Assembly: GCA_905203475.1 (NCBI GenBank)
Contig: CAJKWD010000032.1
Location: forward strand, 1-12,796
Origin: an uncultured Acholeplasmataceae bacterium
Lineage (GTDB): Bacteria > Bacillota_I > Bacilli_A > RF39 > UBA660
DNA length: 12,796 nucleotides
Direction of reading: 5' to 3'
Shown here: positions 1 to 7,092 of the stretch, in pieces
Numbering within the stretch: position 1 is the first letter of the stretch
Layout of the letters: each line of letters starts with the position of its first letter
Made by a program: the position numbers and the translations under genes
The notes under the pieces: generated by a model
What the model saw: the letters and a program-made list of their open reading frames with translations, nothing else
What the model was told of the DNA's origin: nothing
Databases searched by the model: none

Positions 1-72
1 ATTTTTACACAAAAGATAATCTATATCTTTACAATTTATGATAATATATTTATAAGATAAAATGATATCGGA

Positions 73-95
73 TATAATAAAATAGAAAGGTGGAG
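73..95 (+). promoter_or_regulatory. Candidate -10 box and start-deciding ribosome binding site of the sortase gene
   Basis: TATAAT at 73-78 could be the -10 box, without a convincing -35 at 17 bases; an alternative pair is TTTACA at 28-33 with TATAAG at 51-56. The strong Shine-Dalgarno AAAGGTGGAG at 86-95 lies 6 bases before ATG 102 and includes the GTG at 90. This makes 102 the start. Confidence 0.5.
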
Positions 96-101
96 ATTGA
101 T

Positions 102-1655
102 ATGATAAAAATTAAGTGTATAATCGACGATGCTTTTCATTTTTCACTTTATCATGGTGATATTGATCGTAAAGGGATCAATAAAACAAATATCATAGAT
201 CTCAATCAAATGTACTTTTCTGTGCCTTATATTCAAAAAAATAGCGATTTAGTATCTGCTTTTTTTCAGGTGATTGCTTTAAAGAAAAATATTACGAAAA
301 TATATATTGCTGATAATGATTTAGCACCCCTACTTCTTGTCATTTTTCAAAAAATACCAACGATTCAAGAAGTATATTTATTAGAAGATAAGACAATTTC
401 TTATGAATGTGTAGAAGAATTAATTAACAATAAAAATATAACCTATGTAAATTGTTATAATATGACTTTCTTTTTATTAGATCGTATCAATTTAATTCGT
501 AATATTAAAATTGATATTCGCTTTCAATTAAAAAAACATAGTCCTTTTATGGATATGAATCAATTATCTTCCTATTCTGATGTATTTTACAAAAAGAAAT
601 TATATCTAACAAAAGATATGGTAACACAAAATAAAACTGAGATAGATGAATTTTTATATGTTAATGCAAAGTTAAAATATATCGTAATTGATTATACAAA
701 TTTTTCTTCTTTTCAAACTATTTTAAAATATTTAAAGAAGAAAAATTTACAACACTTAACGATTCAAATAAGGCAAACTAAGGAATATGAAACACAATTA
801 ATTGATGATATTCCAAAAATCAAAGAAATATTAAAAAAAGAACAATTTAGCCATGTCAAAACTATCTATCATGAACAATATAAACAAAAAAATATATTAA
901 AACAAATTAATTTAAATATTTTAAAAACAGCATGTATCATTGTGGTTATATCCATTGTATTAATCTTTGTAATTCAGTTTACAACAACAACTATCGATAA
1001 AAAAAATTATGAGAAAACAGAAGATAAAATTCATGAGATTATGAAACAATATAATACCGAAATATCAGCGGGTGTACAATCTCCAAATGTACCTAATACA
1101 ACAGATACTTCTCAAACATTAGAAGAATTAAAACAAATTAATTCTGATGTATTTGGTATTATTAGTGTTCCCAACACAAATATTTATTATCCACTGGTTC
1201 AAACGACTGACAATGAATATTACTTATCACACAATATTTATAAAAAGAATAATAAATATGGTTGGATCTTTATGGATTATAGAAATTCAAAAAGCACTAA
1301 TAATCGTAATATCATTCTATATGGTCATGACTCAGGAAAAAGTATGTTTGGAACATTAAAGAATGTATTAAATGAGACATGGCTTCAAAATACAGATAAT
1401 CATATCATTACATTAAATATCGAAAATACAATTCATAAATATCAGATCTTTTCAGTTTATACAACGCCAGTTACCTCTGATTATTTAAGAGTTCAGTTTG
1501 CAACAGATAGTGATTTCTATGGTTTTGCAACCATGTTACAAAATAGAAGTTCTCATCAATTTCCTGTTACAATCAATCCAACAGATTCTATTTTGACATT
1601 ATCTACTTGTCATAATGAAGAACGATTAGTTGTTCATGCGAAAAGAATTATATAA
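102..1655 (+). CDS. srtB: Class B sortase with large N-terminal cytoplasmic region
   Basis: A 517-residue membrane-bound cysteine transpeptidase that would attach secreted proteins to the cell wall or to pilins outside the membrane. The C-terminal ~175 residues are a sortase B domain: catalytic His409 in the motif YGHDSG, catalytic Cys503 in TLSTC and Arg508 in the following ERLVV strand. A single hydrophobic helix (about 276-293) precedes it, followed by a Thr/Lys-rich stalk. Ordinary sortase B proteins are about 220-280 residues with the helix at the extreme N-terminus. Here about 275 residues precede the helix, with no signal peptide, and are therefore predicted cytoplasmic. This part alternates short strands and helices and is not a family I recognise; weakly leucine-rich-repeat-like spacing is possible. 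The ATG at 102 is preferred over GTG at 90 because the latter lies inside the ribosome binding site. No clear substrate is adjacent. The sortase assignment is firm; the role of the N-terminal region is unknown. Confidence 0.93.
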   Translation: MIKIKCIIDDAFHFSLYHGDIDRKGINKTNIIDLNQMYFSVPYIQKNSDLVSAFFQVIALKKNITKIYIADNDLAPLLLVIFQKIPTIQEVYLLEDKTISYECVEELINNKNITYVNCYNMTFFLLDRINLIRNIKIDIRFQLKKHSPFMDMNQLSSYSDVFYKKKLYLTKDMVTQNKTEIDEFLYVNAKLKYIVIDYTNFSSFQTILKYLKKKNLQHLTIQIRQTKEYETQLIDDIPKIKEILKKEQFSHVKTIYHEQYKQKNILKQINLNILKTACIIVVISIVLIFVIQFTTTTIDKKNYEKTEDKIHEIMKQYNTEISAGVQSPNVPNTTDTSQTLEELKQINSDVFGIISVPNTNIYYPLVQTTDNEYYLSHNIYKKNNKYGWIFMDYRNSKSTNNRNIILYGHDSGKSMFGTLKNVLNETWLQNTDNHIITLNIENTIHKYQIFSVYTTPVTSDYLRVQFATDSDFYGFATMLQNRSSHQFPVTINPTDSILTLSTCHNEERLVVHAKRII

Positions 1656-1685
1656 AAAAACATCCCGCAGGATGCTTTTTTTTAT
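1654..1685. terminator. Bidirectional terminator between sortase and carrier genes
   Basis: The stem CATCC/GGATG (1661-1665 and 1670-1674) with a four-base loop is flanked by seven A on the left and a run of T on the right. It can therefore act as a Rho-independent terminator for both convergent genes. It begins right at the sortase stop codon and runs into the carrier's stop codon. Confidence 0.75.
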
Positions 1686-3292
1686 TTTACAATTAAGAAT
1701 AGAACTGTAATTGCAATAATTGAAATTACTAATAATCCTAAAAGTATTTTCCAAATGTTTTTGAACCATTCTTTGTATGAAACTTTTAAATAAGATAGTC
1801 CAGCAATTAAAATCATACTTGTTGGAACAATCATCATCACAAGTCCATGCATTGATTGGAAAATAAGCCCAAATAATGGATAAAGTGCAGAATTTGTATA
1901 TTTTGAAACCATTGTATCAGCTAATGCATTTACTAAGTATGGCATATCGTTATAGAAAAGTCCTCCTAATGCAGCTACTACAGATGTTGTAACAGCATTG
2001 AATCCTTTTGTAATATTTAATAGCCAATCACTCATTGTAAAGAAGATATTTCCACCTGTAGAAGATGAAGCAATCACAGCCATAATGATATTAGCAAGTG
2101 CTGCATAGAATGCTGTTGGAAGCATTTCTTTCATACCTTCAATAAATGCATCTAAAATTTCTCTAAATTTTAAGTTATAAATCCATCCGATTAAGAATGC
2201 AGCAAGAATTAAAATTGTTGCAAGTTCTGATACAGTGAAGTATCCAATAGGATTTACATAACCAAGTACATTTTGAATCAATGCATAACCGTTTACTTCA
2301 ACACCCATCATAGATTCATATGATTTTTCAAAAATGTCGATATTGAATGCATATCTCCAATTGTACATACCAACTAATACAAGAATAAACATAATTGCCA
2401 TAATAACAATCATTGGTACTGCGCTCTTCTTTTTCTTTGATTCAGTTTCTTTATAAAGAGGCACTACTAATACATCGTCTTTTACAGCTTCATTCATTGT
2501 ATTCTTTTTACTGTTTTTCTTCTTAGTTGTTGTTTTCTTTGTAGCAGTTTTCTTTGTAGTTTTTGTATTCTTCGTTGTTTTTGTACTCTTCTTTGTTTCT
2601 GCTTTTGTCGTTTTCTTTGTGTCTTTTGTAACTTTCTTAGTTGTTACTTCTGCAGCTTTTGTATCTGCTTTTGCAGCAACTACTTCTACTTTTGCACTCT
2701 TACGAATCATATAGTTATAGAAAATTACTAAAATGGCTAAGAAAGCTACTTTTACTAAAATAGCATTATTTACATCTAAGCTAAAATAATAATTAATATA
2801 ACCACATACATTAAATCCATAAGTACTTCCAATCATACCAATTAGAAGTGCACCTACTGTAGAAAGCATAGCAGTTACTTTTGAGAATCCTAACTTTAAG
2901 ATAATTGCAGCCATGAATGGTACTAAAATAAATAGTGCAACATTAAGACCAGTTAAACTAGCTAGTACTGCAAATACTAAGATAGAAATTGTAAGAAACT
3001 TCTTTTCCTTTCCTTCATATTTTTTCTTTACATTGTCAACTACTTTTGTATAAACACCAGTTCTGTTTAATACGCCATATAGTCCACCAATTAGTAAGAA
3101 AATAATTCCATACATACCATAGTTAATGATTGTATTCATTGGAGCTGAAAACCATTCAAAAAATCCAATTGGCTCTGTTGTAGCTTTTGTAAAAGTTCCA
3201 CCAGAGAATGTTCCAGTAGGAAGAATGAATGATAGTACAATCAATACAAAAAAACAAATTCCTAAGGCTTTTAATAAACTATACTTTTTCAT
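1682..3292 (-). CDS. YfcC/DcuC-family membrane carrier with Lys/Thr-rich loop
   Basis: A 536-residue polytopic inner-membrane protein of the YfcC-like (C4-dicarboxylate anaerobic carrier, DcuC) family, whose members are annotated as dicarboxylate or basic-amino-acid carriers; the substrate cannot be told here. Family hallmarks are the N-terminal ILPTGTFSGG segment, the PIGFFEWFSAP segment before the second helix, and the C-terminal PTSMILIAGLSYLKVSYKEW region. Hydrophobic helices cluster in two halves (about 8-200 and 290-535). They are joined by a loop at about 202-290, of which residues 217-265 are almost entirely Lys and Thr with a few Ala, Ser and Asn. In E. coli-type members the second helical stretch usually carries a conserved acidic segment (GMSEET-like); the matching place here reads ASLTGLNVAL, so the coupling chemistry may differ (inference from memory of the family). 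The start is supported by GGAGGT 6 bases upstream. Transcribed alone, divergent from the radical SAM gene. Confidence 0.82.
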   Translation of the reverse strand: MKKYSLLKALGICFFVLIVLSFILPTGTFSGGTFTKATTEPIGFFEWFSAPMNTIINYGMYGIIFLLIGGLYGVLNRTGVYTKVVDNVKKKYEGKEKKFLTISILVFAVLASLTGLNVALFILVPFMAAIILKLGFSKVTAMLSTVGALLIGMIGSTYGFNVCGYINYYFSLDVNNAILVKVAFLAILVIFYNYMIRKSAKVEVVAAKADTKAAEVTTKKVTKDTKKTTKAETKKSTKTTKNTKTTKKTATKKTTTKKKNSKKNTMNEAVKDDVLVVPLYKETESKKKKSAVPMIVIMAIMFILVLVGMYNWRYAFNIDIFEKSYESMMGVEVNGYALIQNVLGYVNPIGYFTVSELATILILAAFLIGWIYNLKFREILDAFIEGMKEMLPTAFYAALANIIMAVIASSSTGGNIFFTMSDWLLNITKGFNAVTTSVVAALGGLFYNDMPYLVNALADTMVSKYTNSALYPLFGLIFQSMHGLVMMIVPTSMILIAGLSYLKVSYKEWFKNIWKILLGLLVISIIAITVLFLIVK

Positions 3293-3297
3293 ATTCT

Positions 3298-3318
3298 ACC
3301 TCCATCAACATTATAGCA
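3298..3318 (-). promoter_or_regulatory. Extended -10 promoter and RBS of the carrier gene
   Basis: On the minus strand TGCTATAAT (3310-3318) is a perfect extended -10 element (TGnTATAAT). A Shine-Dalgarno GGAGGT (3298-3303) follows almost immediately. The predicted transcript starts near 3303, so the 5' leader would be only about a dozen bases and begin with the ribosome binding site. A -35 box is weak at best, as expected for extended -10 promoters. Confidence 0.65.
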
Positions 3319-3325
3319 AATTTCC

Positions 3326-3376
3326 CTATGTTTTACATAGAAAAAATAGAAAAAATGTAAGTTTTTTCACATTTTT
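3326..3376. repeat. Two inverted repeats in the divergent promoter region
   Basis: CTATG-TTTTA-CATAG (3326-3340) lies just upstream of the carrier's -10 box, over its -35 position. AAAAATGT (3351-3358) and ACATTTTT (3369-3376) form an eight-base perfect inverted repeat with a ten-base spacer, midway to the -10 box of the opposite gene. Either could be an operator for a dimeric regulator. Such AT-rich palindromes also arise by chance in this base composition. Confidence 0.4.
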
Positions 3377-3397
3377 CCCATAAAATGCCATATTTTT

Positions 3398-3422
3398 TGA
3401 TATAATTTCTAATACGGAGGTG
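3398..3422 (+). promoter_or_regulatory. Extended -10 promoter and RBS of mnmL
   Basis: TGATATAAT (3398-3406) fits the extended -10 consensus TGnTATAAT. The Shine-Dalgarno CGGAGGTG (3415-3422) sits 4 bases before ATG 3427. The predicted leader is only about 14 bases long. Confidence 0.7.
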
Positions 3423-3426
3423 CCTC

Positions 3427-4362
3427 ATGAATCCATTTTTATATACATTAGATAATAAAAGATACCATACATTAAATTATTTTTACCACCATACATTTCA
3501 TTCCAAAGTATTTAAAATTAGTTTAAATGGAGGTTTTTCTTGTCCCAATTTAGATGGTACCAAAGGATATGGTGGATGCATTTATTGTTCGAAAAGTGGT
3601 AGTGGTGACTTTGCCGGAAATAAACAAGATAGTATCGAGAAGCAATGGCAACAAGGATTAGACATGATGCACAAAAAATGGCCTGATGGCAAATTAATCG
3701 CATACTTTCAAGCCCGTACCAATACATATGCTCCAGTTGAAGAATTAAAAAAGAAATTTGAACCAGTTTTAAACTATCCTAATGTCATAGGTTTAGCGAT
3801 TGCTACAAGACCAGATGCAATTACAGAAGAATGTTTAGATTATTTAGAAGATTTAAGTAAACGTACTTATTTAATGGTAGAACTTGGTTTACAAACTATT
3901 CATGAAACAACAAGTAAACTAATTAATCGTTGTCATACGACCAAAGAATTTGATGAAATGGTAAAAAAATTAAGAGACAGAAATATAAATGTCATCGTAC
4001 ATATCATTAATGGGCTTCCATATGAGTCAAAAGAAATGATGTTAGAAACAGCAAAACATATCAATCAATTAGATATCCAAGGAATAAAAATACATATGTT
4101 ACACATTGTAAAAAATACTCCCCTAGCTACTATGTATCAGAAAAATCCATTTCATGTTCTAACAAGAGATGAGTATGTAGATATTACAATAGAACAATTA
4201 GAACAATTAAGACCAGAAATTGTGATTCATAGAATTACAGGAGATCCAGTAAGGGAAGATTTAATCGCCCCTACTTGGTTATTAAAAAAGTTTTGTGTAT
4301 TAAATGAAATTGATAAAGAAATGGTAAGAAGAAATACTTACCAAGGAAAAAAGGTGAATTAA
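3427..4362 (+). CDS. mnmL: Radical SAM protein of the YtqA/MnmL group (TIGR01212)
   Basis: A 311-residue cytoplasmic radical S-adenosylmethionine protein. The [4Fe-4S] ligands are Cys39, Cys51 and Cys54 in the family-specific spacing C-x11-C-x2-C (CPNLDGTKGYGGCIYC), followed by the conserved SGSGDFAG. Other family landmarks are IATRPDAI, VHIINGLPYE and, near the C-terminus, HRITGDPVREDLIAPTW. Length matches the family. In Bacillus subtilis and Streptococcus mutans the YtqA group, renamed MnmL, is needed to convert cmnm5s2U toward mnm5s2U at the wobble position of tRNAs, and there it shares an operon with the methylase MnmM (YtqB). Here no methylase follows: the next gene is convergent and its stop codon directly abuts this one. 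Assignment to the family is firm; the exact tRNA role is inferred by homology. Confidence 0.9.
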   Translation: MNPFLYTLDNKRYHTLNYFYHHTFHSKVFKISLNGGFSCPNLDGTKGYGGCIYCSKSGSGDFAGNKQDSIEKQWQQGLDMMHKKWPDGKLIAYFQARTNTYAPVEELKKKFEPVLNYPNVIGLAIATRPDAITEECLDYLEDLSKRTYLMVELGLQTIHETTSKLINRCHTTKEFDEMVKKLRDRNINVIVHIINGLPYESKEMMLETAKHINQLDIQGIKIHMLHIVKNTPLATMYQKNPFHVLTRDEYVDITIEQLEQLRPEIVIHRITGDPVREDLIAPTWLLKKFCVLNEIDKEMVRRNTYQGKKVN

Positions 4363-4374
4363 TCACCTTTTTTT
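4347..4374. terminator. Bidirectional terminator overlapping two stop codons
   Basis: AAAAAAGGTGA (4347-4357) pairs with TCACCTTTTTT (4363-4373) around the five-base loop ATTAA. The loop holds the TAA stop of mnmL (4360-4362) and the right arm starts with the TGA stop (read on the minus strand) of the kinase-like gene. The A and T runs on either side make it a terminator in both directions, lying entirely within the coding ends. Confidence 0.85.
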
Positions 4375-5184
4375 CATTACTAAATTCATTTCCTGCATGA
4401 CTTTTTGTTTTTCACTATGATAATTAAGATATCTTTTTTTAACTTTTCTTGGAATTTTTAATTGGTATTTATGTTCAATCATTCGTAAAAGTTGTTCCAT
4501 ATCAATATCATATGCTAATTGAAATAAAGTACGAAACCATTCATCTTGACATAATTCATGACACAATCTTTGATTATCAAAGTCACATAGAAAAAAAGAA
4601 TTTCCACAATAATCTAATGTTTCAAATGAAATCTCATAATCAAATAAATTAGCTAATTGATAATTGTTTCCTGTTTTTTCAAAGTAAAAGTTTTCTTCGT
4701 TACGGTCTTCTTGTCCCATATAAAAATCTAAAACCATCATACTTTTTAAATTTTTTAGAAATTGTAAGCGTTGGTTTTTATCATGTGTAAAGCTTGCCAT
4801 TTCTTCAAATACACGATAAGTATCTAAATATTTTAATTCCGGAAAACGAAAAATATTCACATATTCTTTACCACGTTTACGAAAGTTTTCTGATAATACT
4901 GCATATTGATGTACATCCCTGTCATAAGCAATCTGATAATGAACTGTAGGTAAATAAAAATAATGACATAATTCCTCCCCTATTAATTCATTTAAAAAAC
5001 CATAGGCAATTGAGTTATTATCATATTTATAATAATAATATTTTTGGTTACGATAAATCCAATGTTGATAAAAAGGAGGCATAAACGCTAAATCAAATTC
5101 TTTTTGATATTGTTCTGATACATTTTCTTCTCTAGAAGAGAAATATACCACATCTGTATGATTGGTTAAAAATTTTTCTACCAT
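4363..5184 (-). CDS. Compact HipA-like kinase, solo
   Basis: A 273-residue soluble protein with the layout of a HipA/CtkA-type kinase; the usual annotation would be hypothetical protein. Visible elements in order: a candidate ATP-binding Lys (Lys53, alternatively Lys48) in a Tyr-rich strand; a helix with Glu66/Glu70 followed by FYLPTVHYQIA, resembling the HipA helix-strand unit; the catalytic loop MGQEDRNEEN with Asp160 and Asn165; and a metal-binding Asp182 in NLFDYE. The Asp160-Asn165 spacing of 5 and Asp160-Asp182 spacing of 22 match E. coli HipA (Asp309, Asn314, Asp332). HipA itself is about 440 residues and has an N-terminal subdomain missing here, and no HipB-like DNA-binding antitoxin lies beside it. 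It has its own promoter and terminator, so it is not a standard toxin-antitoxin pair. ATG 5184 is supported by GAGGGG upstream. Kinase fold likely; activity and target unknown. Confidence 0.62.
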   Translation of the reverse strand: MVEKFLTNHTDVVYFSSREENVSEQYQKEFDLAFMPPFYQHWIYRNQKYYYYKYDNNSIAYGFLNELIGEELCHYFYLPTVHYQIAYDRDVHQYAVLSENFRKRGKEYVNIFRFPELKYLDTYRVFEEMASFTHDKNQRLQFLKNLKSMMVLDFYMGQEDRNEENFYFEKTGNNYQLANLFDYEISFETLDYCGNSFFLCDFDNQRLCHELCQDEWFRTLFQLAYDIDMEQLLRMIEHKYQLKIPRKVKKRYLNYHSEKQKVMQEMNLVMKKR

Positions 5185-5208
5185 ATAATCCCCTCATTTG
5201 CGCACTAT

Positions 5209-5236
5209 ATTATAGCACAAAACAAAAAAAGAGCAA
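5209..5236 (-). promoter_or_regulatory. Promoter of the HipA-like kinase gene
   Basis: TGCTATAAT (5209-5217, minus strand) is an extended -10 box. TTGCTC (5231-5236) sits 16 bases upstream as a plausible -35 and falls inside the terminator stem of the HerA gene. The Shine-Dalgarno GAGGGG is at 5190-5195. The predicted leader is about 18 bases. Confidence 0.65.
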
Positions 5237-5246
5237 ACGCTCTTTA
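5224..5246 (-). terminator. Terminator of the HerA-like ATPase gene
   Basis: Read on the minus strand, AAAGAGC (5239-5245) pairs with GCTCTTT (5228-5234) around a four-base loop and is followed by more T residues down to 5224. The TAA stop (5244-5246) is part of the left arm. Confidence 0.8.
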
Positions 5247-7016
5247 TCGACGATTGACAAACCAAACATTGCTGACATTACAAGAGTCACTAGAAGGTGT
5301 TGGATCTGGCATCTTAAATTGAATAATCACTGGTATTTTAAATGCTAAACCAAAGGCAATACAAGAACCAGGTTGTAATACACGAATCTTTTTCATAATC
5401 TCTTCTGTTACATTTGGTACCATATCACGGATATATGAAATATCACGAGGGTGTAACATTTTAAATACTAAGAAATTATTACATTGTGACAAAGTTGTCT
5501 CAGATAATTCACTTGGTCTTTGACTGATTAGACCTAGAATAACACCATATTTTCTTCCCTCTTTCGCAATACGTTCAAATATATTATAACCGATCAATGC
5601 CACATCACTATCGTTTTGTACATAACGGTGTGCTTCTTCTAAAACAATATGGAATGGCAGTGTTCCACGATTACGATTATCTTTACAATAATCAAATAAT
5701 AAATGGGAATATACTTTTGTAATGGTCTTAGCTAAACGATCATCAATATAGTTAATATTAAAGTTAATAATTTGTGCTTTTTGACCACTTGGAGCTGTTA
5801 ATAAATTACGAATATATTGTTCTTTGGTAATAAAATCAGGATAATCAAAATAAGTACTCGTTTCTCCATTGGCCATCGTATGAAGACGAACCTTTAATAA
5901 ATTTACATCATCAAATACTTTTTCACTAAGTAAAGCACCTTCACTAATAACAGCAAAATCAAATGCACTTGCTAAATCTTTTAAATTATACTTAAATGTT
6001 CCATCCGGTAATTTTAATTCAAGATTATCATCTAAGAAAGTATCTAAGAAATTAATTAATAATTCCATATCACGAATTTTACCTGTAGCATCAATAAATA
6101 AACACTGTTTTAATGGTCTTGAATAACCAGGTTGATAAATCGTTGTTTCAAGATTCAAATCTTTTGTATTATAACTCGTTAAAACGCTTGTTACTTGATC
6201 TCGAATCTGAGCTGGAGCACGTCCACTGGATAAAATATCTAATAAAGCACGAGCAATTACATCATTCTTATACTTTATAACTACATCTTCTTCTTGGGCA
6301 AATACAGTCACAAACTTAAGTGCTTTTTCCAAAATTGGTAATTGACTTGCCTTTTCAGCACCCAATAAAATGGCAATATCATCGACATCCATTAGCCATA
6401 ATGGGATTCTTAATATTTCACTATCACCAAACTCTAAATTAGTCGTATAGGCCTTAAAATTTAATTCTGGAGTAATCTCATGTAATTTAGAAAATGCCTG
6501 GTGGTATTCCCCATATGCATCAAAAATAAAAATACTAGCACGATATGGAATCGAATTTTTCTTTTCAAATAAATTTTGAAAGATACGTGCTACACTACAT
6601 GATTTACCACTTCCTGTAGAACCAAAAATCGCAAAATGATTACTAAAGAAACCATTAATATCTACAGAAATATCTATATCTTCATAAACAACACTCTTAC
6701 CAAGCAGTAAATGTTTATCTTCTTTATATTCACCAACACTCATAATCATTGGCATACGTTCTTTACTTACTAATTTTACTGTTGCTCCAAAAGATGGCTT
6801 ATGACTTACACCTGGAACAAAATTCTCACCCTTTAATTCACCTAATAGATGAATATATGCATTTCCATCTTTGACATCGACAATTTCTCCAATTAATCTT
6901 CGATCCGTTTCTTCTAATAATACAAACAAGTTCACAATACTTTGAAATTTTGTCAAATCAATATTTAATTTTAATATGACAGTATTTTCTTCAATTGAAA
7001 TAATTTGTCCTAACAT
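5244..7016 (-). CDS. HerA-family hexameric DNA translocase ATPase
   Basis: A 590-residue HerA/FtsK-superfamily ATPase with an N-terminal HAS-barrel. The barrel spans about residues 1-95. Walker A is GSTGSGKS at 132-139, an extended insertion follows, and Walker B is HIVLEEAHRY at 456-465. ERIAKEGRKYGVILGLISQR (481-500) contains the conserved arginine region and a Gln sensor, followed by PSELSETTLSQCNN. Such proteins form hexameric rings that move along double-stranded DNA. In archaea HerA works with the NurA nuclease in DNA end resection; in bacteria HerA-like ATPases pair with effectors such as Sir2 or DUF4297 nucleases in phage defence. No recognisable nuclease is adjacent; the upstream neighbour (7090-8430) is of unknown family, on the same strand but separated by a terminator and promoter. 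The start is supported by AAAGGGG upstream of ATG 7016. Family assignment strong; role here (housekeeping or defence) open. Confidence 0.9.
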   Translation of the reverse strand: MLGQIISIEENTVILKLNIDLTKFQSIVNLFVLLEETDRRLIGEIVDVKDGNAYIHLLGELKGENFVPGVSHKPSFGATVKLVSKERMPMIMSVGEYKEDKHLLLGKSVVYEDIDISVDINGFFSNHFAIFGSTGSGKSCSVARIFQNLFEKKNSIPYRASIFIFDAYGEYHQAFSKLHEITPELNFKAYTTNLEFGDSEILRIPLWLMDVDDIAILLGAEKASQLPILEKALKFVTVFAQEEDVVIKYKNDVIARALLDILSSGRAPAQIRDQVTSVLTSYNTKDLNLETTIYQPGYSRPLKQCLFIDATGKIRDMELLINFLDTFLDDNLELKLPDGTFKYNLKDLASAFDFAVISEGALLSEKVFDDVNLLKVRLHTMANGETSTYFDYPDFITKEQYIRNLLTAPSGQKAQIINFNINYIDDRLAKTITKVYSHLLFDYCKDNRNRGTLPFHIVLEEAHRYVQNDSDVALIGYNIFERIAKEGRKYGVILGLISQRPSELSETTLSQCNNFLVFKMLHPRDISYIRDMVPNVTEEIMKKIRVLQPGSCIAFGLAFKIPVIIQFKMPDPTPSSDSCNVSNVWFVNRR

Positions 7017-7023
7017 GTATAAG

Positions 7024-7053
7024 CCCCTTTCCTATTATATAAACATTATAACA
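7024..7053 (-). promoter_or_regulatory. Promoter and RBS of the HerA-like gene
   Basis: TGTTATAAT (7045-7053, minus strand) is an extended -10 element. The -35 region is only a T run that belongs to the preceding terminator. GAAAGGGG (7024-7031) is the Shine-Dalgarno, 7 bases before ATG 7016. Confidence 0.65.
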
Positions 7054-7065
7054 TTGTTCAAGATG

Positions 7066-7092
7066 AAAAAAAAGAGAAACTCATTCTCTTTA
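7066..7092 (-). terminator. Terminator of the 446-residue unknown gene
   Basis: On the minus strand AAAGAGA (7085-7091) pairs with TCTCTTT (7071-7077) around a seven-base loop and runs into further T residues to 7066. The TAA stop (7090-7092) lies in the left arm. Confidence 0.8.

Noticed and set aside
90..101. GTG at 90 as the sortase start
   Set aside because: The GTG is inside the strong Shine-Dalgarno AAAGGTGGAG; ATG 102 has ideal spacing from it.
3518..3727. Antisense open frame inside mnmL; similar ones lie at 1147-1359, 3126-3383, 4449-4652, 9035-9235 and 9221-9427
   Set aside because: All overlap well-supported genes in other frames, show no recognisable domains and lack their own ribosome binding sites.
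4363..5184. Classical HipBA toxin-antitoxin module
   Set aside because: No small helix-turn-helix gene is next to the kinase-like gene on either side.
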